Positions 48,401 to 61,611 of a stretch of 64,000 nt of DNA are shown here, piece after piece. The position numbers and the translations under genes are program-made. How positions within the stretch are numbered: the stretch's first letter is position 1; each line of letters starts with the position of its first letter. Below the pieces are notes generated by a model. That model saw nothing but the letters and a program-made list of their open reading frames with translations, searched no databases and was not told the DNA's origin. The stretch comes from Streptomyces sioyaensis (GTDB taxonomy: Bacteria; Actinomycetota; Actinomycetes; Streptomycetales; Streptomycetaceae): the NCBI RefSeq assembly GCF_004122735.1, contig NZ_SDIF01000015.1, positions 1-64,000 on the forward strand. Reading direction: 5' to 3'.

Positions 48401-50885
48401 GTGCGGCGTCCGGGCCCAGTTCGAGAAAGAGGTCGACCGCGGGCATCTTCTGGACCGCGTCGGCGAAGCGGACGGCGTGGCGGGCGTGGTCGAGCCAGTA
48501 CTCCGCGGACGCGTAGGACCGCGAGCTGTCGGCCGACGGGCTGACCGGGATGGACGGCTCGTGGAAGGTCAGCTCGCCGAGGACCGCCGCGAAGTCGTCG
48601 AGCATCGGCTCCATGAGCGGCGAGTGGAAGGCGTGGCTCACCCTCAGCCGGGAGGTACGGCGGCCCTGTTCCCGCCAGTAGTCCGCGATCCGCAGGACGG
48701 CTTCCTCGGCACCGGAGACCACGACCGCCTCCGGGCCGTTGACCGCGGCGATCGTAGCCGCGGGTTCCCCCGAGGCGAGGAGTTCGACCTCGACGTCGCT
48801 CGCGGCGATCGCGACCATGGCGCCGCCCTCCGGCAGCGCCTGCATCAACCGGCCCCGCGCCACCGCCATCCGCGCCGCGTCCGGCAACGACAGGACCCCC
48901 GCCACACACGCCGCGGCGATCTCCCCCACCGAATGCCCCGCCAGCACCGAGAACTCCACACCCCACGACTGCCACAACCGCGCCATCGCCACCTCGAACG
49001 CGAACAACGCCGGCTGCGCGAACTCCGTCCGCTCCAGCACCTCCGCAGGCCCCGACCACATCACCTCCCGCAACGACCGCCCCAACAACGGATCCACCAC
49101 CGCACACACCTCGTCCAGCACGGCGGCGAACACCGGGAAACGCCCCGCCAACTCGCGCCCCATGCCCGGCCGCTGCGCACCCTGACCGGAGAAGAGACCC
49201 GCCACCCGCCCGGGGCCCGAGAGCACCGGGGTCACGGACGGCAGCGCGTCGAGCAGGGCTTCCCGGGTCTCGCCGACGACGACGGCGCGGTGTGCGAACA
49301 CGGTCCGCGTGGTGGCCAACGACCAGGCCACATCGCACAGCTCGTCGGCGGGGCGGCGCAGCAGGTGGGCGCGCAGCGCCTCCGCCTGGTCCCGCACCGC
49401 CTGCTCCGAGCGGCCCGAGAGGAGCAGCGGGACCGGACCTTCCGGGGCCGCTTCGTGCACCTCCGGCTCGGCTTCGGCTTCGGCTTCTTCGAGGATGACG
49501 TGCGCGTTGGTGCCGCTGATCCCGAAGGAGGAGACCCCGGCCCGGCGCGGGCGCCCCTCGCTCTGCCACGGACGGGACTCGGTCAGCAGCTGGACGGCTC
49601 CCGCGCTCCAGTCCACCGCTGTGGTCGGGGTCGCCGCGTGCAGAGTCGGCGGCAGCGTGGTGTGCCGCATGGCCTGCACCGTCTTGATGACGCCCAGCAC
49701 GCCTGACGCGGACTGGCTGTGCCCGATGTTCGACTTCAGTGAGCCCAGCCAGAGCGGCCTGTCGGGATCCCGGTCCCGGCCGTAGGTCGCCAGGAGCGCC
49801 TGGGCCTCGATCGGGTCACCCAGCGTCGTGCCGGTGCCGTGTGCCTCCACGGCGTCGATGTCCCGCGGTGCCAGTCGCGCGCCGGCCAGGGCGTCGAGGA
49901 TGACGCGCTGCTGGGACGGGCCGTTCGGGGCGGTCAGGCCGTTGGACGCACCGTCCTGGTTGACCGCGGAACCGCGGATCACGGCGAGGACCTGGTGGCC
50001 GTTGCGGCGGGCGTCGGAGAGCCGCTCCAGGACAAGGACGCCGGAACCCTCGGCCCAGCCGGTACCGTCGGCGTCGTCGGAGAAGGACTTGCACCGGCCG
50101 TCGGCGGCCAGGCCACCCTGCTTGGTGAACTCGACGAACACACTCGGCGCCGCCATCACCGTCACTCCGCCGGCCAGCGACAGATCGCTCTCGCCACGGC
50201 GCAGCGACTGGACGGCGAGATGCAGCGCCACCAGCGAGGACGAACAGGCCGTATCGATGGTCAGGGCCGCTCCCTCCAGGCCGAGGGTGTAGGCGATGCG
50301 CCCGGAGACGAGGGAGGTGGTGACGCCGATGATGCTGTGGTCCTCGGCGTCGGTGTCCCGGTCGTCGGCGTACATGTTCCAGCCGTAGCCCTGTGTGCCG
50401 GCGCCGACATGGACCGAGGTGCGGCTGCCGCGGAGGTCGGCGGGGAGGATCCCGGCATCCTCAAGGGCCTCCCAGGTCGTTTCCAGCAGGAGCCGTTGCT
50501 GCGGGTCCATGCCGACCGCTTCACGCGGTGAGATGCCGAAGAACCCCGCGTCAAAAGCGCTCGCGTTGTACACGAAGCCGCCCTCCAGGACCCGGGTGGT
50601 GCCGGGCTGTTCGCCCAGCGGGTCGTAGAGCCGCTCGGTGTCCCAGCCGCGGTCGGTGGGAAAGGCTCCGATGGCGTCCGTGCCGGTGGAGACCAGTTCC
50701 CACAGCTCGGCCGGGTTGCTCGCGCCGCCGGGCAGCCGACAGCCCATCCCGACGATGGCGACCGGCTCGTTCTCCTCGGCCTCGTACGCGCTGATCCGCT
50801 TCTTGGCCTGGCGCAGCTCCGCGGTGAGCTCGGTCAGGAAATGCCGCATCCGTCCGTCGGCGGACGCGCTCTTGTCTTGGGGCAC
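45438..50885 (-). CDS. Type I PKS, module 7 with thioesterase
   Basis: About 1815 residues: docking coiled coil (1-40), KS (about 43-470, DTACSSSL near 213), malonyl AT (GHSVGE near 650, HAFHS), KR (TGGTGSLG near 1165, no LDD, SGVWG Trp, A-type), ACP (LGFDSL near 1475) and a C-terminal thioesterase (about 1590-1815). There is no DH between AT and KR, so it should leave a 3-hydroxyl. The thioesterase nucleophile region is LGYSSSGWLAH, where the second Gly of GxSxG is Ser; LLDTYLPD and PGDHCTI supply the likely Asp and His. It releases and lactonises the chain. GTG 50885 is chosen for AAGG nine bases upstream. It is the final PKS gene of the right operon and is followed by a strong terminator. 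Confidence 0.93.
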   Translation of the reverse strand: MPQDKSASADGRMRHFLTELTAELRQAKKRISAYEAEENEPVAIVGMGCRLPGGASNPAELWELVSTGTDAIGAFPTDRGWDTERLYDPLGEQPGTTRVLEGGFVYNASAFDAGFFGISPREAVGMDPQQRLLLETTWEALEDAGILPADLRGSRTSVHVGAGTQGYGWNMYADDRDTDAEDHSIIGVTTSLVSGRIAYTLGLEGAALTIDTACSSSLVALHLAVQSLRRGESDLSLAGGVTVMAAPSVFVEFTKQGGLAADGRCKSFSDDADGTGWAEGSGVLVLERLSDARRNGHQVLAVIRGSAVNQDGASNGLTAPNGPSQQRVILDALAGARLAPRDIDAVEAHGTGTTLGDPIEAQALLATYGRDRDPDRPLWLGSLKSNIGHSQSASGVLGVIKTVQAMRHTTLPPTLHAATPTTAVDWSAGAVQLLTESRPWQSEGRPRRAGVSSFGISGTNAHVILEEAEAEAEPEVHEAAPEGPVPLLLSGRSEQAVRDQAEALRAHLLRRPADELCDVAWSLATTRTVFAHRAVVVGETREALLDALPSVTPVLSGPGRVAGLFSGQGAQRPGMGRELAGRFPVFAAVLDEVCAVVDPLLGRSLREVMWSGPAEVLERTEFAQPALFAFEVAMARLWQSWGVEFSVLAGHSVGEIAAACVAGVLSLPDAARMAVARGRLMQALPEGGAMVAIAASDVEVELLASGEPAATIAAVNGPEAVVVSGAEEAVLRIADYWREQGRRTSRLRVSHAFHSPLMEPMLDDFAAVLGELTFHEPSIPVSPSADSSRSYASAEYWLDHARHAVRFADAVQKMPAVDLFLELGPDAALTPLLGADRPALATARRDTPEALTLLQAAGTAHTHGVAMDWPSLLGAGRRVPLPTYPFQRQTYWLGGTASPTASNGARSASGNSQEERFWAAVEQEDEQTLTSLGAPAELAPALPALARWHREARWQSTLDSWRYRIVWQPMAEPRSVAQVPGTWLVVVQSGDGTGETTAALRVLTRILADTVIVETGTDREEAKAALAGALADAPMLAGVVSLIQHPDALLTLLQALGDAGTGARLWCLTQGGVGTSDGEAPRSAHAGACWGLGLVAGLEHPDRWGGLLDLPVRLGERAIGRLAGILAGDVIEDQVALRDSGVLLRRLVQAPALPATRAWNPSGTVLITGGTGSLGAHVARWLAERATCSFVLLSRSGPDAPGATELVEELEKAGSRVRVVAADVADHARMSSLAAELAARSEPVRAVFHAAGVGQNTALMDMTLEEFRTVYSAKITGATVLDEVFGDAQTDLFVLFSSVSGVWGSGRYAGYAAGNAYLDALARMRRARGLTATSVAWGVWADSHMVTPEAEQQYRRRGLIPMPASQAIASLERVLDADELTAVVADMDWDLFMTGYGAARRRPLLEELPQVRARRPQEATTSAADRNDLRGRLAGLSPAERGTLLDDLVRATLAEVLGHPDPSALALDQPLVELGFDSLSAVQVRNKLGLATGLSLPAMLVFDHPTVTAVRDFLAAELDGAGRDRTAQKTGGEHADLASGADESFAAIYRKVALRGRMEEVEDLLGSASGLRARFSDAAEAPGGTRFVRLATGGQGPAVISFPPFAPVEQTLQFVRLASFFRDRRDLSMVTVPGFLKGEPLAESVEVLIDVLAESARQCAAGSPFALLGYSSSGWLAHCVAARMEALGTPAQGLVLLDTYLPDGMSVALRQAMTYEVNERRSRFTKLNFTTITALGTYRRMFRGWSPQPVSTPTLFIRPEECIPGDPGLPPLTAEWRTHWPLPHTDATVPGDHCTIVAENAEATAALVHDWLDTL
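48796..49217 (-). repeat. AT7 copy of near-identical 422-bp repeat
   Basis: Within the module 7 AT. It is nearly identical to 20355-20776 of the module 3 AT, with differences at only a few positions, several of them at third codon positions. Similarity drops sharply at both ends. See the partner entry. Confidence 0.8.
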
Positions 50886-50949
50886 GGGAGAAGCCTTTCG
50901 TGGCGGTGCCTGTTCGGGACACACGGATGTCGGGCCGGGAGACGACGCG

Positions 50950-55911
<4,962 letters not shown>

Positions 55912-55979
55912 GGGTGGGCTCCTTGTGTGTTCGGTGGGAGACCGGAGGGCGGCCGGGCTCGAAGGGCGCGGAGCCGGGC

Positions 55980-58900
55980 TCACGCCAGGCCCAGCTCCCG
56001 GTCGGCGAGCGCGAAGATGTCGTCGTCCGTCTCCGCCTGGTCCGCGGCGTCCTCCGTGCTCTGTGCCCCGCCGTCGTCGAGCCGCCACAGCAGGGAGCGC
56101 AGTCGGGCGGTGACCTGGCTGCGTTCCAGGTCCCCCACGTCATGGGTGGTGAGCAGTGCCGTGAGGTGGTCGACGGCCTCGGCCACCGGGGACTTGCTCT
56201 CCTGCGACCCCATGCGGGTGAGCAGGTGGTGGGCGAGCGCCGACGGCGAGGGCAGATCGAACAGCAGGGTGGCCGGGAGTGGGAGACCGGTGGCGGAGGC
56301 GAGGCGGTTGCGCAGCTCCACAGCGGTGAGGGAGTCGAGCCCGAGGTCCTTGAACGGCTGTTCCTCGTCCATCGCCCCGTCCTGACGGAGGCCCAGCACG
56401 GCTGCCACGTTCTCGCGTACGACGTCCAGCAGCATCCGGCGGCGCTCGTCCTCCGACAGCTCCGACAGACTCGTCCGCAGCGCGGCCCCGGAGACCTTGC
56501 CGCTCTTCGCCGCGCGGGCCGGACCCGCGGGTGTGCGGACCACGTCGGCGAGCACCGACGGCAACGCTCCCGAGGTGGCGCGGTCCCTGAGCACGGGCAG
56601 GTCGAGACGGACGGGCAGGACCACGGGGCCGTACTCCCCGCTGATCGCCGCGTCGAACAACGCCAGTCCCTCGGCGGGGGACATCGTGACCAGTCCGGAG
56701 CGGTTCAGGCGGTCGACGTGCGTGGTGCCGATCTCGGCGGCCATGCCGGTGGTGTCGCTCCACAGCCCCCAGCCCAGCGAGAGCCCGGGGAGTCCCTCGG
56801 CGCGGCGGCGGTGGGCGACCGCGTCCAGGAAGGCGTTCGCGGCGGCGTAGTTGCCCTGGCCCGGACCGCCCAAGGTGCCTCCGACGGAGGAGTAGAGCAC
56901 GAACGCGGCAAGATCCAGGTGACGTGTCAGCCGCTCCAGGACGACGGCGGCGTCGGCCTTCGGACGCAGTACCGTGTTCAGCCGCTCCGGTGTCAGATCC
57001 TCGATGAGACCGTCGTCCAGGACACCGGCCGTGTGGATCACCGCGGTGAGCGGATGGCCGGCGGGGAGCGAGCCGAGGAGTTCCCCGACGGCGGCGGAGT
57101 CGGCCATGTCGCACGCGGCGACCGTCACCTGCGCTCCCAGCTCGGTCAGTTCGGCGGCGAGTGCAGCGGCTCCGGGCGCCTGCGGACCACGTCGGCTGGT
57201 CAGCAGCAGATGCCGTACACCGTGCTCGACCACGAGATGACGGGCCAGCAGACTGCCCAGTCCTCCCGTACCGCCGGTGACCAGCACGGTTCCCATGCTG
57301 TCGAAGGGGGTGGGCCGCTCCGCGGCGGCGCGGGCCGGGGTCAGGCGGGGCACGTGGGCGACCCCACGGCGCACGGCCACCTGGGGTTCCTCGTGGGCGA
57401 GTACACCGGGCAGCACGGACCAGGACGCCGGATCGTCGTCGAGGTCGGCCACCAGGACCCGCCCCGGATGCTCGTTCTGCACGGTCCGGACGAGGCCCCA
57501 GGCGAGACTGCCCACTTCGTCGCTGAGGGGATGGTGGCCGGCGTCGGGCGTGACCGCGCCTCGGGTGAGCAGGAGGAGTCGGGACGCCTCGAAACGCGCA
57601 TCGCCCAACCATGTGCGCACGAGGTCGAGGACGGTCGCGGCGTAGTCGTGCGCCCGCTCGACGAGGTCGGCGGAGTCTTCCGGCGGGCAGCCGGGGGAGT
57701 GGGGGAGGAAGCAGGGGACGAGGACCGCTTCGGGCACGGGTACGTCCGTGGCGTCGAGGGCGGCGGCGAGCGCCGGGAGACTCGTGCAGTGGCTCAGCTC
57801 GACGCCCTTGACCTCGTACCCGTCAGGCTCGGCGGCTCCGATCAGCGCCCAGGTCCGCGCCGCGGAGCCCTCCGTGCCCTCGGGCAGCTCCTTCACGGGC
57901 CACTCCACCGTGTACAGAGAGGTGGCGTCGGCGCCGGGGGTCCGCAACTGCTCCTGGGACACCGGACGGAGGGCGAGTTCACCGACGGTCGCCACGGGCC
58001 GGCCCGTACCGTCGGCCAGCTCCAGGCTGACGCTGCTCGGTCCCGTGCCCCGCACCCGTATGCGCAGCGCGTCGGCCCCCGAGGCGTGCAGCCGTACCCC
58101 GCTCCAGGAGAACGGCAGGTGCGCCTGGCCCGTGTGCAGGATCGCGCCGGGCAGGGCAAGGGAGTGCAGGGCAGCGTCCAGCAGCGCGGGGTGCAGCGTG
58201 AACCGCTCCACGTCGGACAGCAGGGGAAGGTCGATGTCGGCGTAGAAGTCCTCGCCGAGCCGCCATGCGGCCCGCAGTCCCCGGAACGACGGTCCGTAGT
58301 CGACGCCTCCCTCGGTCAGGCGGAGGTAGAGGTCGTCGACGGGGACGGGGACGGCCCCGGTCGGCGGCCAGGCTTCCGAAGAGGTGGCCGGCTCCTCCTC
58401 CTGCGGACCGGTGGCGAGCAGCCCGGTGGCGTGCCGCGTCCACGCAGCGTGCGGGTCGCCGTCCTGCGGCCGCGAGTGGATCGTGATCGCGCGCTGCCCG
58501 GAGTCCTGGGCCGCGCCGACCAGGACCTGCACGGAGCGGGCTCCCTGTTCGGGGAGGATCAGCGGGCTCTCCAGCGTGAGCTCCTCGACCTGGGTGCAGC
58601 CCGCGTGCCCGGCGGCGGTCAGGGCCATGTCCAGCAGCCCCGCGCCGGGCACCAGCACCACGCCCAGCACGGCGTGGTCGGCGAGCCAGGCATGGTCCCG
58701 CAGCGACAGGCTGCCGGTGAGGACGACACCATCCGTGCCCGGTAGCGCGGTCTGCGCCGGCAGGAGCGGATGGCCGATGCCGGTCAGGCTCGTGCCCGCG
58801 ACATCGGTCTCCGCCACGCCGTCCAGCCAGTGGCGCTCCCGCTGGAAGGCGTAGGTGGGCAGGTCCGGCGATTCGACCGGCGTGGTCGCGGCGGGCCAGC

Positions 58901-61559
58901 GGACGGGGATGCCACGGGCGTGCAGCCGGGCCAGCGCCGTCAGGAACGTGGACGTCTCGTCGTGCTTGCGGCTGAGAGTGGGCACGAAAGCGGCTGTGTC
59001 CTGGTCGAGGATCTCGCCGCCGAGCGCCGTGAGTGCGGCGTCCGGGCCCAGTTCGACCACGGTGTCCACCTGCTCGCGGGCCAACGCCCGTACTCCGTCG
59101 GCGAACCGGACCGTGGCGCGGATGTGGTCCGCCCAATAGGCGGGGTCCGCGAGCCGGTCGTCGCCGGCCAGGTCCCCGGTCACGTTGGAGACGACGGGGA
59201 TCGTCGCCGGCCGGAAGGTGACCGACGCCGCGATCCGGGCGAACTCGTCCAGAACCGGATCCATGAGCGGGGAGTGGAACGCGTGGCTCACGTCGAGGTA
59301 CCGGGCGCGGCGGCCACGCCCGGCGAACTCCTTCTCCAGCTCGTGCACGGCCTCGGTGCGGCCCGAGACCACCACCGACTCGGGCCCGTTCACCGCGGCC
59401 ACAGCCAAGCCACCGGCCTTCTCCGACAGCTCGGCGACCAACGGCAGCACCTCGTCCTCCGACGCCTGGATCGCGAGCATCCGTCCGTCCTCGGGCAGGG
59501 ATTGCATCAGCCGCCCACGGGCCGCCACCAGCCGTGCCGCGTCCTGAAGGGAGAGCACCCCGGCCGCGTGGGCGGCGGACAGCTCGCCCACTGAATGCCC
59601 GATCAGCAGATCCGGGTGGACGCCGATCGACTGCATCAGGCGGAACAGCGCCGTCTCCACGGCGAACAGGGCCGGCTGTGCGTACGCCGTCGTCTTCAGC
59701 GCCTCGGCGGCGGGATCGTCAGCGAAGACCACCGACGCCAACGGGCGCTCCAGGTGCGGGTCCAGTGCCGCGCACGCCTCGTCGAACGCCTCGGCGTACG
59801 CGGGAAAGGTCTCGTACAGTCCGCGCCCCATGCCCGGGCGCTGGGCTCCCTGCCCGGTGAACGCGAAGGCGAGACCGCCCCCGGCCGCCGTCTCCAGACG
59901 TACGCCCGGCGCCGGCCGGTCCTCGCTCAGGGCCGACAGCCCGCTCAGCATGTCGTCATGGCCGGCGCCGGTGATCACCGCCGTGTGCTCGAACACCGAC
60001 CGCCGCGTGGCCAGGGCCAGGCCCACCTGCTCCGGCGCCACATCCGGGTGTCCCGCGGCCCAGTCCCGCAATCGGGCCGCCTGAGCCCGCAGCGCCTGCC
60101 TGCCCCGCCCGGACACCACCCACGGCATGCCCGGGAGGCGGGGTGCTGGGGCAGCCGCATCTTCGGGAGCCTCTTGCGGGGCTTCTTCGAGGATGAGGTG
60201 GGCATTGGTGCCGCTGATCCCGAAGGCGGACACGCCCGCCCGGCGCGGCCGGCCCGCACGCGGCCAGTCCCGCCGCTGTGTCAGCAACCGCACCTCACCC
60301 GCCGACCAGTCCACCTCCGGCGTCGGCGCATCCACATGCAACGTCTGCGGCAGCACCCCGTGCCGCAACGCCATCACTGTCTTGATCACACCACCGACGC
60401 CCGCGGCAGCCTGCGCATGCCCGATGTTCGACTTCAACGACCCCAGCCACAAAGGCCGATCGGCGGGCCGGCCCTGGCCGTACGTCGCCAACAACGCCTG
60501 CGCCTCGATCGGATCACCCAGCCGCGTCCCCGTACCGTGCGCCTCCACCGCATCGACCTCATCGGCCGTCAGCCGGGCCGCGGTCAGTGCCCGCCGGATC
60601 ACCCGTTGCTGCGACGGTCCGTTCGGTGCCGTCAGACCGTTCGAGGCGCCGTCCTGGTTGACCGCCGACCCGCGCACGACGGCGAGCACCTGGTGCCCGT
60701 GACGCCGCGCGTCCGACAGCCTCTCCAGTACGAGGACACCCACGCCCTCCGACCAGCCGGTGCCGTCCGCGTCCGCCGCGAAGGACCGGCACCTGCCGTC
60801 CGGGGACAGTCCGCGCTGGCGGCTGAACTCCACGAACATCACAGGGGTGTTGATGACCGTCGCCCCTCCTGCCAGGGCCAGCGAGCACTCTTCGGCGCGC
60901 AGTGCCTGGACCGCGAGGTGCAGCGCCACCAGCGAGGACGAGCAGGCCGTGTCCACGCTGACGGCGGGGCCTTCGAGCCCGAGGGTGTAGGCGAGCCGGC
61001 CGGACACCACCGAGATGGCGTTACCGGTGCCGACGAATCCCTCGGCCTCCTGCCGGGACTTCTGCAGGTGGATGATGTGGTCCTGCATGCCCGTACCGAT
61101 ATAGACACCGGTGTCGCTCCCGCCGAGCGACGCCGGGGGGATTCCGGCGCGCTCCAACGCCTCCCAGCCGGTCTCCAGGACCAGCCGCTGCTGCGGGTCC
61201 ATCGCGGCGGCTTCCCGCGGTGAAATCCCGAAGAACCCCGCGTCGAAATGGGTGGCGGTGTCGACGAACCCACCGCCGCGGGCGTACGTGGTACCGGGTG
61301 CCGTCGGATCGGGGTCGTAGAGGGTGTCGAGGTTCCAGGAACGGTCGGTGGGCAGATCTCCGATGACGTCGCGTCCCTCGGCGACCAACTGCCACAGATC
61401 CTCCGGCGAGAACACGCCGCCCGGGTACCGGCACCCCATCCCGACGATCGCGATCGGCTCGCGGGACGCCTCCTCCGTCGCCTGGAGCCGCACCCGGGTG
61501 TCGTGCAGGTCCGCGGTCACGCGCTTCAGGTAGTCCAGCAATTGTTCTTCGGATCGCAT
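55980..61559 (-). CDS. Type I PKS, module 5
   Basis: 1859 residues: docking coiled coil (1-40), KS (about 43-465, DTACSSSL near 205), malonyl AT (TGQGAQRPG near 570, GHSVGE near 655, HAFHS), DH (from about 935, intact H-A-V-L-G-x4-P near 965 and the [10 protein letters not shown] block), KR (TGGTGGLG near 1425) and ACP (LGLDSL near 1745), then a short docking tail. The KR has the LDD motif (HTAGVLDDG), so it is B-type, and with DH it should give an E alkene. This matches C6-C7 of phoslactomycin and contrasts with the A-type KR plus DH pairs in modules 1 and 2. Gene spacing to module 6 is 68 bp. No strong ribosome site is visible before ATG 61559. Confidence 0.93.
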   Translation of the reverse strand: MRSEEQLLDYLKRVTADLHDTRVRLQATEEASREPIAIVGMGCRYPGGVFSPEDLWQLVAEGRDVIGDLPTDRSWNLDTLYDPDPTAPGTTYARGGGFVDTATHFDAGFFGISPREAAAMDPQQRLVLETGWEALERAGIPPASLGGSDTGVYIGTGMQDHIIHLQKSRQEAEGFVGTGNAISVVSGRLAYTLGLEGPAVSVDTACSSSLVALHLAVQALRAEECSLALAGGATVINTPVMFVEFSRQRGLSPDGRCRSFAADADGTGWSEGVGVLVLERLSDARRHGHQVLAVVRGSAVNQDGASNGLTAPNGPSQQRVIRRALTAARLTADEVDAVEAHGTGTRLGDPIEAQALLATYGQGRPADRPLWLGSLKSNIGHAQAAAGVGGVIKTVMALRHGVLPQTLHVDAPTPEVDWSAGEVRLLTQRRDWPRAGRPRRAGVSAFGISGTNAHLILEEAPQEAPEDAAAPAPRLPGMPWVVSGRGRQALRAQAARLRDWAAGHPDVAPEQVGLALATRRSVFEHTAVITGAGHDDMLSGLSALSEDRPAPGVRLETAAGGGLAFAFTGQGAQRPGMGRGLYETFPAYAEAFDEACAALDPHLERPLASVVFADDPAAEALKTTAYAQPALFAVETALFRLMQSIGVHPDLLIGHSVGELSAAHAAGVLSLQDAARLVAARGRLMQSLPEDGRMLAIQASEDEVLPLVAELSEKAGGLAVAAVNGPESVVVSGRTEAVHELEKEFAGRGRRARYLDVSHAFHSPLMDPVLDEFARIAASVTFRPATIPVVSNVTGDLAGDDRLADPAYWADHIRATVRFADGVRALAREQVDTVVELGPDAALTALGGEILDQDTAAFVPTLSRKHDETSTFLTALARLHARGIPVRWPAATTPVESPDLPTYAFQRERHWLDGVAETDVAGTSLTGIGHPLLPAQTALPGTDGVVLTGSLSLRDHAWLADHAVLGVVLVPGAGLLDMALTAAGHAGCTQVEELTLESPLILPEQGARSVQVLVGAAQDSGQRAITIHSRPQDGDPHAAWTRHATGLLATGPQEEEPATSSEAWPPTGAVPVPVDDLYLRLTEGGVDYGPSFRGLRAAWRLGEDFYADIDLPLLSDVERFTLHPALLDAALHSLALPGAILHTGQAHLPFSWSGVRLHASGADALRIRVRGTGPSSVSLELADGTGRPVATVGELALRPVSQEQLRTPGADATSLYTVEWPVKELPEGTEGSAARTWALIGAAEPDGYEVKGVELSHCTSLPALAAALDATDVPVPEAVLVPCFLPHSPGCPPEDSADLVERAHDYAATVLDLVRTWLGDARFEASRLLLLTRGAVTPDAGHHPLSDEVGSLAWGLVRTVQNEHPGRVLVADLDDDPASWSVLPGVLAHEEPQVAVRRGVAHVPRLTPARAAAERPTPFDSMGTVLVTGGTGGLGSLLARHLVVEHGVRHLLLTSRRGPQAPGAAALAAELTELGAQVTVAACDMADSAAVGELLGSLPAGHPLTAVIHTAGVLDDGLIEDLTPERLNTVLRPKADAAVVLERLTRHLDLAAFVLYSSVGGTLGGPGQGNYAAANAFLDAVAHRRRAEGLPGLSLGWGLWSDTTGMAAEIGTTHVDRLNRSGLVTMSPAEGLALFDAAISGEYGPVVLPVRLDLPVLRDRATSGALPSVLADVVRTPAGPARAAKSGKVSGAALRTSLSELSEDERRRMLLDVVRENVAAVLGLRQDGAMDEEQPFKDLGLDSLTAVELRNRLASATGLPLPATLLFDLPSPSALAHHLLTRMGSQESKSPVAEAVDHLTALLTTHDVGDLERSQVTARLRSLLWRLDDGGAQSTEDAADQAETDDDIFALADRELGLA

Positions 61560-61611
61560 TTCGTGCTCATCTCTGGAATATGGGCCGACGACGGTTCCTG
61601 GCTATTCCTGG

